From Chondrus crispus (taxonomy: Eukaryota > Rhodophyta > Florideophyceae > Gigartinales > Gigartinaceae): a DNA stretch of 64,000 nucleotides. A program made the translations under genes and the position numbers. Of the stretch, positions 1 to 11,543 are shown piece by piece. The stretch lies in assembly GCF_000350225.1 (NCBI RefSeq), contig NW_005179097.1, positions 36,078 through 100,077 on the forward strand, given 5' to 3'. The notes beneath the pieces were generated by a model. It was not told the DNA's origin, did not search any database, and saw only the letters and a program-made list of their open reading frames with translations. Each line of letters opens with the position of its first letter. The stretch's first letter is position 1.

Positions 1-2454
1 GGCGCCACGCTTCAATCCTCTCCCCGTGAACCTAAAGTAAGGCCCGTTCGCGGAAGCTGCTTGCCGGATGAGGCGGTTATAGCTCCTGAGTTGTACAGTC
101 CCTTCCACACGGCGCTGGGGAAGCGCGGACGAAGGTGCCGTACACTGCCGTACAGTATGTATGCTAATACCGTTCCCTCATCGGTGGTGTGGAAACATCG
201 CATCGTCGCGTCGCGCATCGTCGCGCCCCACGCGCCCCGCGTCGTCGCGCATACCATGTTCACCGACTCGGAATCACACTGCTGAAAGGCTCCGGTCCCT
301 CCCCTTCCAGCAATTCGCACCTCCTTTTCTGCAACCTCCGCGTTTCTTTTAGGGAAGGCTTAACGACACAGTACTGTCCTCATTCTGCAGTATAACATCT
401 ATACAACTGCACACGATTGCTCTGTCGCTGCCTATAATATCGGGCGTACTGCCCTTGCTGCGAACTGTACGTTAGAACTAAGGGTGTTTCGCTGTCGAGA
501 GAGCCATGCGCAGCCGCAGGGAACCAGTAGATCCTCGCGTCGCACTACGGTACAGCTGTCAAGTTGCGCAGTCCGGCACAAGTTGCGATCATGTTGTCAG
601 AGGCAGTAAAGAGGGCTGAGAAGGAGGCGGTTAGCGTTGTCACATCGAGCATAAAACGCATACTGTACATAAAACGCAACTTACTGTACCCAAGGGTACA
701 GCTTGAACCGTCCCCTAAAACGAGACTCAAAACCGAACACGAAAAGCAGTACAGTAGCCCCGCGAACACGGTGCTGGGAAGCGCATCGTGTGTCTGCAGG
801 ACAGTGTAAAGTACTTCACTGTACTCGTCAAGCTCCGTCAACAAAATACGGATCAACACGTGTAAGAACCTGTACACGACTACACGTGCACACGTTTCAT
901 GCCGTGCACCAAGATCAAACTGTAGGCACTTGACAGTGTCAAGTTGACACCTCTTCAGTATGACCGCTCTTTGCGGGACAAACGTTGCCACGTTTCCTGC
1001 CGTTTCAACTGCTGATGTCAACAAGGCGTACGGCCTTCTCTGGGCCAAAAAACTGGGTCAAAAAAGGCCCCTCGGCCCCAAGTCATTCGCTGGGCATGGC
1101 AAGCAACCTTCTTTGCATCCGCCAGTGCACGTGCCTGCCAGCGAGGATTCTGCGAAATTAAAGCCAGTAAAACTCCTTCAGGGGGCATATTGCTGAGTAA
1201 GGCAGAACCTGGCGCGTCACTCTCTCGAGCCTCGCGCAATCCCCACCATAACGGTCGCCTCTTACCACCATCCTAACGCCTTGATCTCTGCCCTCCCTTG
1301 GCCCTCTGACCCTGGCATATGTTGCGACTACCAAGCGGTCTTAATCATGCTTTTCGGTCGCAGATGCAGCTCACAAGAGCAAGCCTCCCCTCCTTTGCGA
1401 TGTCAGTTAGAGGAAAGAGCGTCACGGATAACTTTTCTTCTTACATCCCGTACAACTAACAGAGTGTGACAGCCGGGTGTGGATGTGAAGGGCAACTGCA
1501 TCACTTAGCAACAGACTAACGGCTTTAAGAGCCGTTAGACTCTTCAAACATCTTGTCCTATTGTGCTTGCTGCCTTGTCCACCTAGCATTTACTTCCAAC
1601 ACTTTCTACTCCTTCAAAGTAGCGAGGGCTTACCCACCCTATCCTTCTCGGTTTATACAAACCCATCTCTCCCATTACATCAACCAGGGCAAACTTATGT
1701 TCGTTCACATGCCGGTCGCCTTGCCTTCGTGCTTGTTGCTAGATGCAACTTGACGGATATCCAAACGTTTACGACTTTTGTAACATCAACGCTTGTTCCC
1801 ACTCTTGGGACCGCCCTCGAAACGAATCACAGCGTCTCAGACTGGAATGAGAACGAGCCACTAAGGCTACAGTACACTTGGACACTTTCTTCATTCTCGC
1901 ATTTTCTCGTAGACACCATACAGTGCATAAAACAGGCACTCTGATAGCAGGACGAGCCGTTATGAGATCAGTCCTTTACCCTGCCAGATCATGTCCCAAC
2001 CCCGCTTCATAGCAACTTTACAATGCGTCTGACCAGAAGCAAGCGTGAAAGCATGCATACCAATACAAAACCGTTTGGCTGACGAGGGCATATCGACTGG
2101 GCCCACATGCAGTTGCTTCATCTGTCTGAAACGGTTTCGACCAAAGTCATAGAAACACGAATAAAGTAGACCCTGTCTCAGGTCCACGACGTGCTCTCTC
2201 AAGTTTGATTGCTTCCAGAGCTGGTGGCCACGCAATCGGACAATTCGAACATAAATTTAAGCTTTCTCCTGGGTTTTTGCACACCTACAACAGATCAGTC
2301 AAAACACTGAATGTTTTGAATTTTTGCCTCTGTCCCAATCTCGTCTCCAAAAGAAGCTCTTGATCGCTTTTGCTTTCGGGAGGCACACGCCTGTCCTTGC
2401 TGTACTTCATATACTGATGACCAGCAATGCAGCAGTTTGGACTACCCTTCTCAC
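1..2454. other. Non-coding stretch, no gene recognised
   Basis: No reading frame here resembles a known protein; the frames are short and overlap on both strands. There is a perfect 9-bp hairpin at 1516-1538 (CTAACGGCT, loop TTAAG, AGCCGTTAG). The heptamer TACAGTA/TACTGTA occurs at 151, 661, 682, 750 and 1868. A GCATCGTCGCG-like simple repeat lies around 200-250. I see no tRNA or rRNA. Confidence 0.6.
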
Positions 2455-3279
2455 CGGCTTAATTTGGGTACTGTAATGGGTTAATTTGGGCACTTTTCAA
2501 CCCACGATCCTCTGCCCTCCCCGCCTTCCAAAACTATGCAGAGTCCATCTCACACACACACATACACGCACCCAGCACCTGGACAGTAAAGTTTTTCCTC
2601 CTCTTCTCTTCCCGCCTCCTGGCTCGACGGTGGCAGTATGCTGCCGGAAATGAAAGCACAAACCCTCGCACACAGGTGACGAATCACCAAGAGTAGAGAA
2701 GAGCGCGCTAGCCGCGCAAAACGCATTTTTTTACAACTAAAAATATTAAAGAAAGCAGTAGACGCCCTTAAAGCATCGTATGAGTGTTAGAAGCATGAAA
2801 GGCGTGGCTTTTCTGACGTCCAATGCCCCCCAGATGCTCTCACAGCCTGCGAGGTGTGGAAATGTGGATAGTAAACACATACGGGCTATCAAGGCACGGG
2901 GGCGGCGTGTGTCAACAAGGTCAATTGGTGAGAAGGGAAGTAAGGCGCCTGTTGGAAGGGAGGAGGTTGTTCGCAATTTAGAGAGCAGTTTTTGGACTTT
3001 TCTGGATGATAGTTCCGTAAAAAAGTGGCCCAGACGTTCTCCGTCTCGTCGACAATGGAGGGAAGAGAGTACTCGTGCAGATCGGCAGCACGTCGCGGCA
3101 CGAAGTTCGCTGGGATTGTCGCAACTCCAATGTACAGTATGTGGGTACTCTGTACCCGAATTGAGCCGGATGGCACGTGGAGCGGCCAAAAAATGATTTT
3201 TTAGTGCCAGAAAACCGGGGCAGTAGAGGAGTAAAATGACCGATTTCAGGAAAATCCTTCACATACCCAAATTAAGCCG
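2455..3279. mobile_element. Short inverted-repeat element with doubled ends
   Basis: The ends are a perfect 16-bp inverted repeat: CGGCTTAATTTGGGTA at 2455-2470 and its complement TACCCAAATTAAGCCG at 3264-3279. Each side has a second, slightly different inner copy: GGTTAATTTGGGCA near 2479, and TACCCGAATTGAGCCG near 3150. The interior of about 0.8 kb has overlapping frames of about 140 codons on both strands (2746-3196), none recognised. Doubled terminal repeats around a short interior suggest a non-autonomous DNA transposon. I could not identify a superfamily or a clear target duplication. Confidence 0.5.
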
Positions 3280-3292
3280 ATGAGAAGAGTAC

Positions 3293-3328
3293 TGTAGCTG
3301 TTGACAGCTGTTGACATCAACAGCTACA
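3293..3328. repeat. Perfect 12-bp stem inverted repeat
   Basis: TGTAGCTGTTGA at 3293-3304 pairs with TCAACAGCTACA at 3317-3328 around a 12-base loop. The loop itself repeats CAGCTGTTGACA from the arm. Its role is unknown. It lies between the 2455-3279 element and the inverted repeat at 3341-3471. Confidence 0.6.
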
Positions 3329-3340
3329 CCCAAACATCGC

Positions 3341-3471
3341 AATTAGTCTGGGCTAGACTATAAAAAGTCTAGGATATATTTTCACCCTCACACGTAATAA
3401 TGCGGACTGCACTAATATGTGTACCCGAACTATATGCATCACAACCTAAGATAGAGTAGACCAGACTAATT
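3341..3471. repeat. Small inverted-repeat unit, MITE-like
   Basis: AATTAGTCTGG at 3341-3351 reappears inverted as CCAGACTAATT at 3461-3471, bounding about 130 bases that are AT-rich compared with the flanks. An inner hairpin (CTAGACT and AGTCTAG) lies next to the left arm. This could be a miniature transposon or the worn terminal region of the pogo-like element that follows. No target duplication is certain. Confidence 0.35.
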
Positions 3472-3561
3472 TTCAATGAACATATTAGTGAAGACTACAC
3501 TATTTTGATAAACACGCTATTGTCCAATCATAACCAGTCCATGTTAGCATATCGACACATT

Positions 3562-4569
3562 TTACTCATCATCAACATCAACAACGGGAGCGCCATCGAA
3601 GTGATTTCTATACTTCTGCATTATCTCTTGCAATTTTGGAAACAGCTGGGATTCTTCCCATTGTCCGTTGATATTACAGGCAAGACCGGTGCGGATCATA
3701 GCCTTTCGGGCGTACCTCACTCCATCTGCATCACGCATTGCATTTACGTCCCTCAAAACGGCTGCGTTCAAAGTCAAATAGTAATGTTTTCCCGGGTTAG
3801 AAATTTTCCCAGAAGCCGCCTCGAACCCATTTCGCATAATTACGTCCATCTTATATCTGTTCCATCTTCCACGCCATGCGTCCTTTAATTTTTGGATGAC
3901 AAAGGAATCCGCCTGCTGAATCAAATCTGTGGCATTAGGCGGAAAAAAGCGTAGTTCAGTGATACACGCTTGCAACGCCTGCTCTAAATTCTCTGACATC
4001 CCATGCCCCCCACAATTGTCAACAAACAAAATGCGTTTCCGCCCATGCGGCAAACATTTGAAAACCTTGCTCTCTGCCAAATATTGCGAAAACCCCGTCT
4101 TGTCCATCCACCCTTTCGGACCTGAACGATACGATGCCCCTCTTACATTGTCTGGGACCCCCTTTATCGGATAACTTCTATTGGTATTCTGCAAAAATAT
4201 AAATGGCGCTTCAATAACAGCATCTCTTCCATAAGAGATTCTAACCATCATCTTCATTCCCTCAGACCCCGAGACCACGTCCCAATACTTCACTTCAGCT
4301 TCGCCACATTCTCCCAATGTCCTGTGATTATCCAAATTAATCAGAAAGAGCGTTGCGTCCGCATTACAGACGTCATTTTCGTCCATTGCTCCAAAACGAA
4401 ATGCACGAGCAACCATCCCAAGATGGTACGCCACCTCCCTCTCAATATGGGATTTTTTGGCCGGCAATACCATGAGCTTCCCAGTTTGGGCCTTACTGAC
4501 GATTTGGAAACGGTTTATGAATGCCTGTATCCAGCGGGGCGATATTAGTTCAATAATTAATTTGTTCGA
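3562..4569 (-). pseudogene. Pogo/Tigger-like transposase, C-terminal part (DDE_1 superfamily)
   Basis: About 336 codons read on the minus strand and end in an acidic tail (VVDVDDE). The catalytic triad is readable: an NADAT block followed by a DNHRTLG block, then FVDNCGGHG, then PPNATDLIQQAD. The second and third aspartates are separated by 30 residues, the DD30D spacing typical of pogo-like transposases. The block RSYPIKGVPDNV, followed by GPKGWMD, is characteristic of this DDE_1 family. Such enzymes cut and paste DNA flanked by inverted repeats. The protein is split: its preceding segment lies at 5339-5472, separated by a solo LTR at 4570-5333, so the gene is dead. A further N-terminal DNA-binding part should lie beyond 5472 but is not in the window. 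Confidence 0.85.
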
Positions 4570-5333
4570 TGTAGTGCAGTGACCCTGCACTGTACGCCTG
4601 GTCACCGCCGTCGTGGGGCTGCGCTCCTCGCCTTTGACATGTGTACTGTGCGCGCAGACTTGGGAAAGTACCCCACGTGTACCACACGTGGACACACGTG
4701 TATGACAGTTGTATGACACGTATATGATACGTGTACAACAAGTGTACGACACGTATACATACGTGGTGCGCACAGGTTTCTACGCTAATTAGCGTCTAAT
4801 GCCAAGTGGCAATTCTAATGACGATAATTAATTATTAATTACCCATTTAGTAACCGACGCCGACGACGGCGCTCCGCCTATATAGGTCGGGAGTCGGAAG
4901 GCGCTACAGTAAAGAGGCATCAGGTGATCGGACCCCATCTCTGGTAGGATCCTCTACGATTCCTATCTAGTTGGCTAAGTCTGGTACCTGCACCAGTCGT
5001 CTTCATCCTTTTTCTTGTTTTCCTTTACTTTTTTCCCTATTTTCTACGTTTCTACGCTACACTTCTCCTTCCTTCTTTCGTCTCCCTTCTTGTTTTGTTC
5101 TTCTTCGACGCTGTCGATAGCAGTCTGCGACGCGACCGCCACACCCACTCCTTCTAGTTACTCGATCCCGAGTACCCCTTCACGCGCTGACCGCGACTCT
5201 ACCCGCGATTCTCGCGTTACCTCTGAGCTACCACGGACAGAGGGCCCCGAACACCCTGGTGGTGACTGGACATACCGCTTTCCCTCATAGCGAGATTTAC
5301 GCCCTCCTTGGCGAGTGTGTCCACAGCACTACA
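4570..5333 (+). mobile_element. Solo LTR (gypsy-type) inside the Tigger transposase
   Basis: The 764-bp unit begins TGTAGTGCAG and ends CAGCACTACA, and is flanked by the 5-bp duplication TTCGA (4565-4569 and 5334-5338). Removing it rejoins the transposase frame exactly, which confirms the borders. It has a TATA-like CTATATAGG near 4879 followed by AGTAAAGAGGCA, an arrangement also seen in the LTR of element D in that element's own orientation. I therefore assign it, at a distance, to that family in plus orientation. Three CACGTG boxes lie between about 4670 and 4705. The short frame at 5015-5290 inside it is probably chance. Confidence 0.85.
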
Positions 5334-5338
5334 TTCGA

Positions 5339-5472
5339 TTTTAAATCTTTCAGATTGGCATGATACACCGCATTACGAGATTCACGGACCAGGTGAATTG
5401 CCAAATGACGTAGAAGTTTTGCGTTGAACTTCACGCCGGACTTCCTCAGACGCTCAAACTCCTCGAGGAAGT
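5339..5472 (-). pseudogene. Pogo/Tigger-like transposase, preceding segment
   Basis: Forty-four codons on the minus strand (FLEEFERLRKSG, then a KLLRHLAIHLVRESRNAVYH stretch) form the helical region between the DNA-binding domain and the catalytic core. They lead directly into the PRWIQAFINRFQIVSKAQTG segment of the 3562-4569 piece once the solo LTR is disregarded. The gene stops at 5472, where the LTR of element A begins. The expected continuation is not found at the far end of element A, which abuts a different transposase. Confidence 0.7.
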
Positions 5473-6047
5473 TGTGGTATAACTACCTTCGTCCCGACTT
5501 CGGAACGAGGGGGGTTAAAGGTGAGGGAGCACGCGACGCTGGGTTACCCACGCGCGGATAAAAACCGTACGGATGGACTCGAAAAGAGGGAAGGCTCACG
5601 TGGCCGGTGACGCGCAGCTGGTCGGTGGTGTTATACCCGGACGGCCAGTCAGGGGTTAGAAGCCCGAGCTAAAGGAAAACCGGAACGGTGTTAGCACTTA
5701 GCCGTAAAGGGAAGGGAGGCGAGTCTGCCTCCTCTTTACTGGGACGGGGCAGGTGCCCCCGGTCTTAACCCCTAAGTGGGAGGCCAGGACACCTGTCCCG
5801 CTACAGTAGCTGTTACTTACTGTATACCAGCTACTGTACACAACTAATAAATTTGTGGCATTAACTACTAATTACTACTTATGACCGTACGGATTACACA
5901 CGTGTAGCCGGTGGAGTATTACTGTTCTCCGCACCGGCCACCAGCTGTAAATACAACTCCTTACGGTTGTGCTGGCGCTTACACCCGAGATCACTGTACG
6001 CCGTGGCAGCAGCGGTGGCGCCGTCGCCTCCACGCAATTGTACTACA
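5473..6047 (-). repeat. Element A 3' LTR
   Basis: 575 bp. On the minus strand it begins TGTAGTACAATTG and ends TTATACCACA. It contains an 11-bp stem, TACAGTAGCTG (5804-5814) with CAGCTACTGTA (5830-5840), which is kept in the other LTR. A GTAAAGGGAAGGGAGG block and ACACACGTGT are also shared between the two LTRs. Confidence 0.85.
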
Positions 6048-9000
6048 GACCCCCTTCGTTACTTCGCGACACGTCCCCGTCGCGGTAGACTAAAACCCGT
6101 GCCGGTTGTGACTGCCCTTCCACCCGGTACAGACACCAGGGCGGCCACGGAGACAGGGCCGTACAGCGGTTACCTCCCTGGAGACTTTAAACCCGCATCC
6201 ATACCCGCGGCGGCGGTCATATTCCGAACCGCGCGGAGGAGGGGCGCTGGCGAGATTATCAACGCTGTCGGCGCTCCCGCGGAGCCAGGGTCCACCCGCG
6301 GTACGTCCATTCCGGTCCCTTGTCCCCAGGTTGACAAGACGGCCGCGGAAACCCGGCCTCCCAACCTGAATGAGCCAGCGAGGTACCTGGGAGCTGGCGC
6401 GGGGGCATAACCGATATACGGCTTTCCCGGCCTTTGAGCGTGGCCCTCTGCCAACAAACGGTGTGCTTCCTTTCTCCTTCGTGTCCTCTCGTCGGCCCCG
6501 CGTATCCTTCTCTCCCGGGCCCCGCTGTCCTCCCATATATATTTTTTTCCATATGGGGGCTCCGGCTTGCTCCGCCCGTCGGTACATAAAGCCCTGTGGG
6601 AGGCTCGGTGACGAGGCCGGGAGATTATCTCTCACAAGCGGATAACCGGGGGCTTTTTGGGCAACGCTGTCTCCGTACGGACCATGCGGTGGTTGCGGAA
6701 ACGCTCCCGCATGGCGGTCAATCCCGGACGTCGGCCACCCTCACAGGGTCCGAGGATACAATCCTTTCGTGCAGTTGGGACCGACCCTGTGGCCGCGACG
6801 CGCGCGGGGTCTCAACCCTTCGCCAAGCGTCAGCACCGTGATTAAGGTCGACCGGGGCGGTGAGGGTAGCGACCCGAAGCCCCCTCCGTTACGGTATTTT
6901 TCCTCCGCTCCTTCTTCTCCTGGCTCCCACGGGTCTCCCCGAAATTTCCCTGTCGGTCTCGGTGCCCCTCCGAACGCGCGGGCCGCGGTGGATGACCTCC
7001 CAATGGGTGCGGGGCGGTCCTGTGGAGGTGGTTTCCCGTCCCTGCGCAGCACGAGATGCCCATCCCCATCGACGGTTTGCGGTAAAATTGGCGTTTTTCT
7101 TAATAAAACGTGCCTGAATTTTCCGTGCGGCGAGTGGCGTTTTTTTGACGAGCTCCCATTGGGTGCTCCCCAAAATCGGTGGTTTTTTAAACCGCCGCCC
7201 GTGCACTGAGGGCCACACATGCTCGGATCCAGGGTCTGTACCCCGTTTGGTTGCGGTTCACCCCGCTCCGGGGCTCTCCCCAGGGAGTTTATCCTTGACG
7301 GTTTGACGGTGCCGACACCCCCATGCCCGGGCTGGTACCTTGAGGGCGGTGCCGTCCTCGGGAGGGGGCTACAATTTTCCTCCATCCTCATGGCGGGCAA
7401 CTTGTCGCCCCTGACTGCATACAGTAGTCCCTCGGGCGACCGAGCGAGAACTCAGTCCCGGGGGTACTGTAGGGTGGCCTGCTTCACCCATGACCGTACG
7501 GTTTGCCAGCTACCCCCGTGGGGCGGTTTTCGCCTCATGCGAGGGGTAGAGCCGCGCGTAAACAGCGGGAGAAATCCCCACTTTCGACTTCACCCCGGAA
7601 GGGCTGGCCGTTTTTCCAAGATCTCCTCTTAGTTTTCCTCCATAAATTTGCGGAGGCGTCACCGCACAGTTCGTCACGGTACGTCGCGCGCCCTCCTGGT
7701 GGGCTACGCGCCTCTGCCATCCGAAAGGTAGGCAAGAACCGCTCGGTAGACCACTTCCCAGTGACTCTGGTTTGGAAACTGGTAGAAACTGCAGGAAACG
7801 AATAGAAACCGTTCTGGTTTCCAAATGTTTCCCCATGTTTTGCCACCCCCGGGTCTGCAACGACCTCAGGAGGACGAATCCATTCTCGGAATGGGGCTAC
7901 GATTTTTTTTCCTACTTGGTAGAGGCAAAAACCTAGCCCTTTTTCCGGTACTGTGTCCTCGTGAAGGACCGGGAGGAAATTCAGCTCTGAAGGGGCAGCG
8001 GAGTAGCCCGCGTCACCCAAACCGTACGGAATGGACAACCAATGTCGTTAGGCGGCTTCCGCTTGCGCTGGGCAAGGCCTAGCCGGTCGCGCGGAAGTTT
8101 TTTTTCCCCAGCCCCGGAGGGCTGGCCGTTTTCCCAAAAACGGCGCTCTTTCACCCGCGAGACAGCGGGGTGTGTGACCGCCACCATGTCCGTGCAGTCA
8201 CCGGGAAGCTCCCGGCAGTGGTACGCTCTACCGTTCGTCCAAAACCGGTCGGTAAGTCCTGCAGTTGCCACTTTCCGCGGAGGAGCGATTTGGAAACGAA
8301 AGAAAACTGTAAAAACGAGCAGAAACAGCGTTTTACAGTTCCGGTTTCCAAATCCGCCTAGGTTTTCCCAAAGTCGGTTTTCCGTCTTGGGACCTCCGGA
8401 CCCGGGCAGACCTGGGGAATACAATGCCGTTAACGGGAGGGAGCTACAATTTTTTCCCACCCTTCTAGGACGAAAAACGTAGCCCCTTTTTTGGGCTTAA
8501 TTAAAAGCCGGCGACCGGAGTCGCCTTCTTTGCTGTCCAGGACCCTTCCGCGCCGGGTTAGTCCGGCACGGGGCAATGGTTGCGCGCGGTCGCCCGCGCG
8601 CCATGCGGTAGTGAGTAAGCGGTTATGGGCAGCCTGTAGCACGTCCCCCCGGGGTCGTCCACCGAGGTGGGATCGCCTCGGCGGTCTGGTCGGGGGTGCC
8701 ACTGCGGGTTTTCCCGAGCTGCCCGGTCGGTCTTGAAGGGGCCCTCGTGTACCGCGGTTCGCGGCGCGAGGGACCGCACGGTGTCGTGTTCGTGGCGGGT
8801 CGTCGCGGGGGCGGGTTCCCGTCCCCCTCCGCGCCACTCGGGGGCATCCCCACCAGCGACTCAGCGGGGAAATCGGCCTTTTCCTTAGTAATTTCTGCCT
8901 GCTTTTTCCTTGCGGCGGGTGGCTTCTCGGCGGTTTGACGAGCTCCGATTGGGCGGTCCCCAAAATTGGTCGTATTTGAAACCGCCGCCCGTGCTCTGAG

Positions 9001-9283
9001 GGCCACACACACCCAGTTCCTGGCTCTGCTACCGGTTCGGTCGCGATTTACCCCGCTCTTGAGCCGCCGACGAGGGCTCGCCTTGACAGTATTTCCGCGT
9101 CGGTAGCCCCCCCGTTCGGTCTTGTCTCCCGTGTGCTAACCCAGGCTCGGAAGAGGGCTACAATTTTATCCACCCCGAGGGGGGTGAGACGTAGCCCGCT
9201 CGAGGGTTTCCTTGGCCATCGCCGCCTCGGGTCGCCCCGCCGGCGGGTCCGTTCCATCCGCGCCGGGTCTGTCCAGTGCGGTT
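6048..9283 (-). other. Element A 3' region: 3.2 kb non-coding with degenerate repeats
   Basis: Lies between the chromodomain stop and the 3' LTR. Diverged direct repeats are visible. GAGCTCC plus ATTGGG then CCCCAAAAT occurs near 7150 and 8938. GAGGGCCACACA occurs at about 7209 and 8998. GCTGGCCGTTTT occurs near 7602 and 8122. A GGGCTACAATTTT-like block occurs near 7367, 7894, 8440 and 9154. CCGTACGG occurs near 6675, 7495 and 8025. Minus-strand frames of 100-220 codons are present but resemble no protein, and repeat copies fall in different frames, so I read this as non-coding. Smooth repeat spacing (about 0.53 and 1.8 kb) suggests old tandem duplication. Confidence 0.5.
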
Positions 9284-10786
9284 TTAGCGGTGGCGCGCGG
9301 TTGCCCGCGCGCGCCAGAAGCGGTCGATGAAGGGTTGCGGGAGGCCTTCGGCGGGTTCCCAGGTATCGTCCGCTGGGGTAAAACCATACCAGCGGACCTT
9401 GTACTGGCCGCCGCTGCGGGTCTCCCGGTGGGCGACCAAGTAGTCAACCACGTACTCGGCTGGCGGTTCGGGTGTTCCCGCCGGCGGGTCCGTCGTCGGT
9501 GCGGCCACAGTAGGGTCGTGGGGTCCCCGCAGCATCTTGGTTACCCGATCGATGCTCACCCGGTTCGAGACCCCGTCTTGGTCGACGAACACTGTGGCCT
9601 CCGTAGCGGATCGGACCCGAAACGGGCCTTCCATTTTCGGCAAGAGCTTGACGGAGGGTCCTCCTCCGTCGCTTGGCAGGTCTCCCCGCTCGGCGCTCGT
9701 CAACGGCCGCGGTGGACGGTCCACGTAGACAAAGTCTCCCACCGCGATGACCGGACGGAAGCGCACCTTCTTATCGAAGTCGGCTTTGTACCTCCTCTGC
9801 GCCGCGGTTAGTTTCACCCGCGTGCGCTCGAGGGCATCCCGGAGCTTCCGCAACGTCGCGCGCTTGTACTGTACTGGGGTCTGCGGGTCTTCCGTGTGGG
9901 ATTCGGCGTCCTGCGGTACAGTATCGGGCAGTGCCAATCCGGACGGTGGTCGCGTCAGCACCAGGTCGAACTGGGTTGTCTCCGTTGACCGGTGGACCTG
10001 CGTGTTATACGCGAAGGTCAGGGGCTGGATGTACTCGTCCCAGTCCCTCTGATGCTCCTCGACATAGTGTCGGAGGCGCTGCACCAGGGTGCGGTTGAAC
10101 CGTTCGGTTTGCCCATTTGTCTGGGGGTGATAGGCGATAGTCAGGTAGTGCCTCACCCCCAGCAAGACGCACACCACGTCGAAGAACTTGGCGGCAAATT
10201 GTGGTCCGTTATCGGTTAGCACGTAACGAGGTGCGCCGTATACGTAGACCCAATTGTCCAGGAAGGCGTTTGCCACAACCAATGCGGTGGTTGTCCGTAA
10301 CGGGATGCTGCGCGTCAGCTTCGTAAACCGGTCGGTCATGACGAGCACGTGGCGATTCCCGTGCGCCGTCTTCGGTAAAGGACCCAGCAGGTCCATGGCG
10401 ACGAAATCCAGCGGTCCTGCCGCTGGGAATAGCTTGAGGTCCTTCTGATGCCGCACCAGGGTTCCCCGGGTGGCGGCGCACGAGGCGCAATTCCGTACGG
10501 TACTGAAGGCGTCGTTGGCCATATGAGGCCGATAATATTCCCGCCGGAGGGTATAATACATCCTCGTACCGGCCGGGTGTCCTGCCAGGCGGGGAGGATG
10601 GGCGAGGTACAATATCTTCGCCCTGAGCCGTTTCGGTACAACCCGCTGCAGGGTCCCATCGAGGGGGGACTTGCGGACGACGAACCCGTATCGGTCAACG
10701 TCGTAGCGCGAGTCCGGATTCCCCACGGTCTCGGCGGCCGCCCTACAGAAGGGGTCCTCGGCCTGTTCTCGAAGGAACTCTTCCAC
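9284..10786 (-). pseudogene. Element A integrase with chromodomain
   Basis: A 500-codon part of pol. The N-terminal zinc-binding region has HPPRLAGHPAGT, then a CASC pair. The catalytic core shows D in FVAMDLLGPL, D in VLTDNGPQF and E in YHPQTNGQTERFNRTL. A C-terminal chromodomain (VVDYLVAHRETRSG, then YKVRWYGFTPADDTWEP) marks it as a chromovirus; such domains are known to steer integration toward particular chromatin. In the live family it would insert the cDNA copy. It lies next to RNase H remnants upstream and the long 3' region downstream. Confidence 0.9.
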
Positions 10787-11543
10787 CGTTACGGATGAGA
10801 CGTCGCGTTCTTCGGGTATAACCGCGAACGCGTGCTCAGCTCTCCCCGGGTCGATGGGGGTCTCCCAGTGTACAGTACCTTGGCGGGGGTTATGCTACTC
10901 CTCTCGCCATTGTACCGCAAAACACGGGACCTCGTCGTCGACCGGTTTGGAATTTGCGCCCTCAACTCGGAGGCGTGATACGCCATCTGCGAGTTGATGC
11001 TTGATACCCTGCCGGTACTGTACGTCGTAGTCGTACTCGGCTAGGCGGAGACGCCAGCGCGCTAGCCAGCCGGAGCTATCCGCCAGGTTGAGGACCCATC
11101 GGAAAGCCTCATGATCCGTACGGAGGTCGAACGTGTTCCCATACAGATATGGTCGAAGCGTGAGTATACTCCAGACGACAGCGAGGCATTCCTTCTCGGT
11201 AGTTGTATAGTTCTTCTCCGCGTCCGTGAGGGCGCGGCTCCAATACCCGATCGTTAGGCGGTCTCCGTTCGGCTGCTCCTGTAGCAGGGCGCAGCCGACC
11301 TAGTACGCACAAGCGTCCGTATCCAGGGTATACTTCTTTCCGTGACGGGGTAACGCGAGAATCGGTGGTGACACGAGGCGTTTCTTGAGCTCCACGAACG
11401 CCTTGTATTCCTCATCGGTGAGTACCTCGAACTCGAACGGTTGATTTTTCCCCGTCTTCCGATTTAACGGTGCGGCTATTTCTGCGAAGCCCTTCACGAA
11501 CCGACGGTAGACATTGCACATCCCTAAAAAGGACCGCAATTCC
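10787..11543 (-). pseudogene. Element A RT C-terminus and RNase H
   Basis: The connection region (RSFLGMCNVYRRFVKGFAEI) and the start of RNase H (YTLDTDACAY) read on the minus strand. Worn remnants follow: the ERECLAVVWS-type, LRTDHEAFRWVL-like and RLRLAEYDYDV-like blocks are recognisable in the complement between about 10990 and 11230. It is separated from the reverse transcriptase by the solo LTR at 11544-12297. Confidence 0.7.

Noticed and set aside
6090-7400. Minus-strand frames of 180-220 codons in the element A 3' region, considered as an env-like gene
   Set aside because: No signal peptide, membrane segment or cysteine pattern; repeat copies change frame, so coding is not supported.
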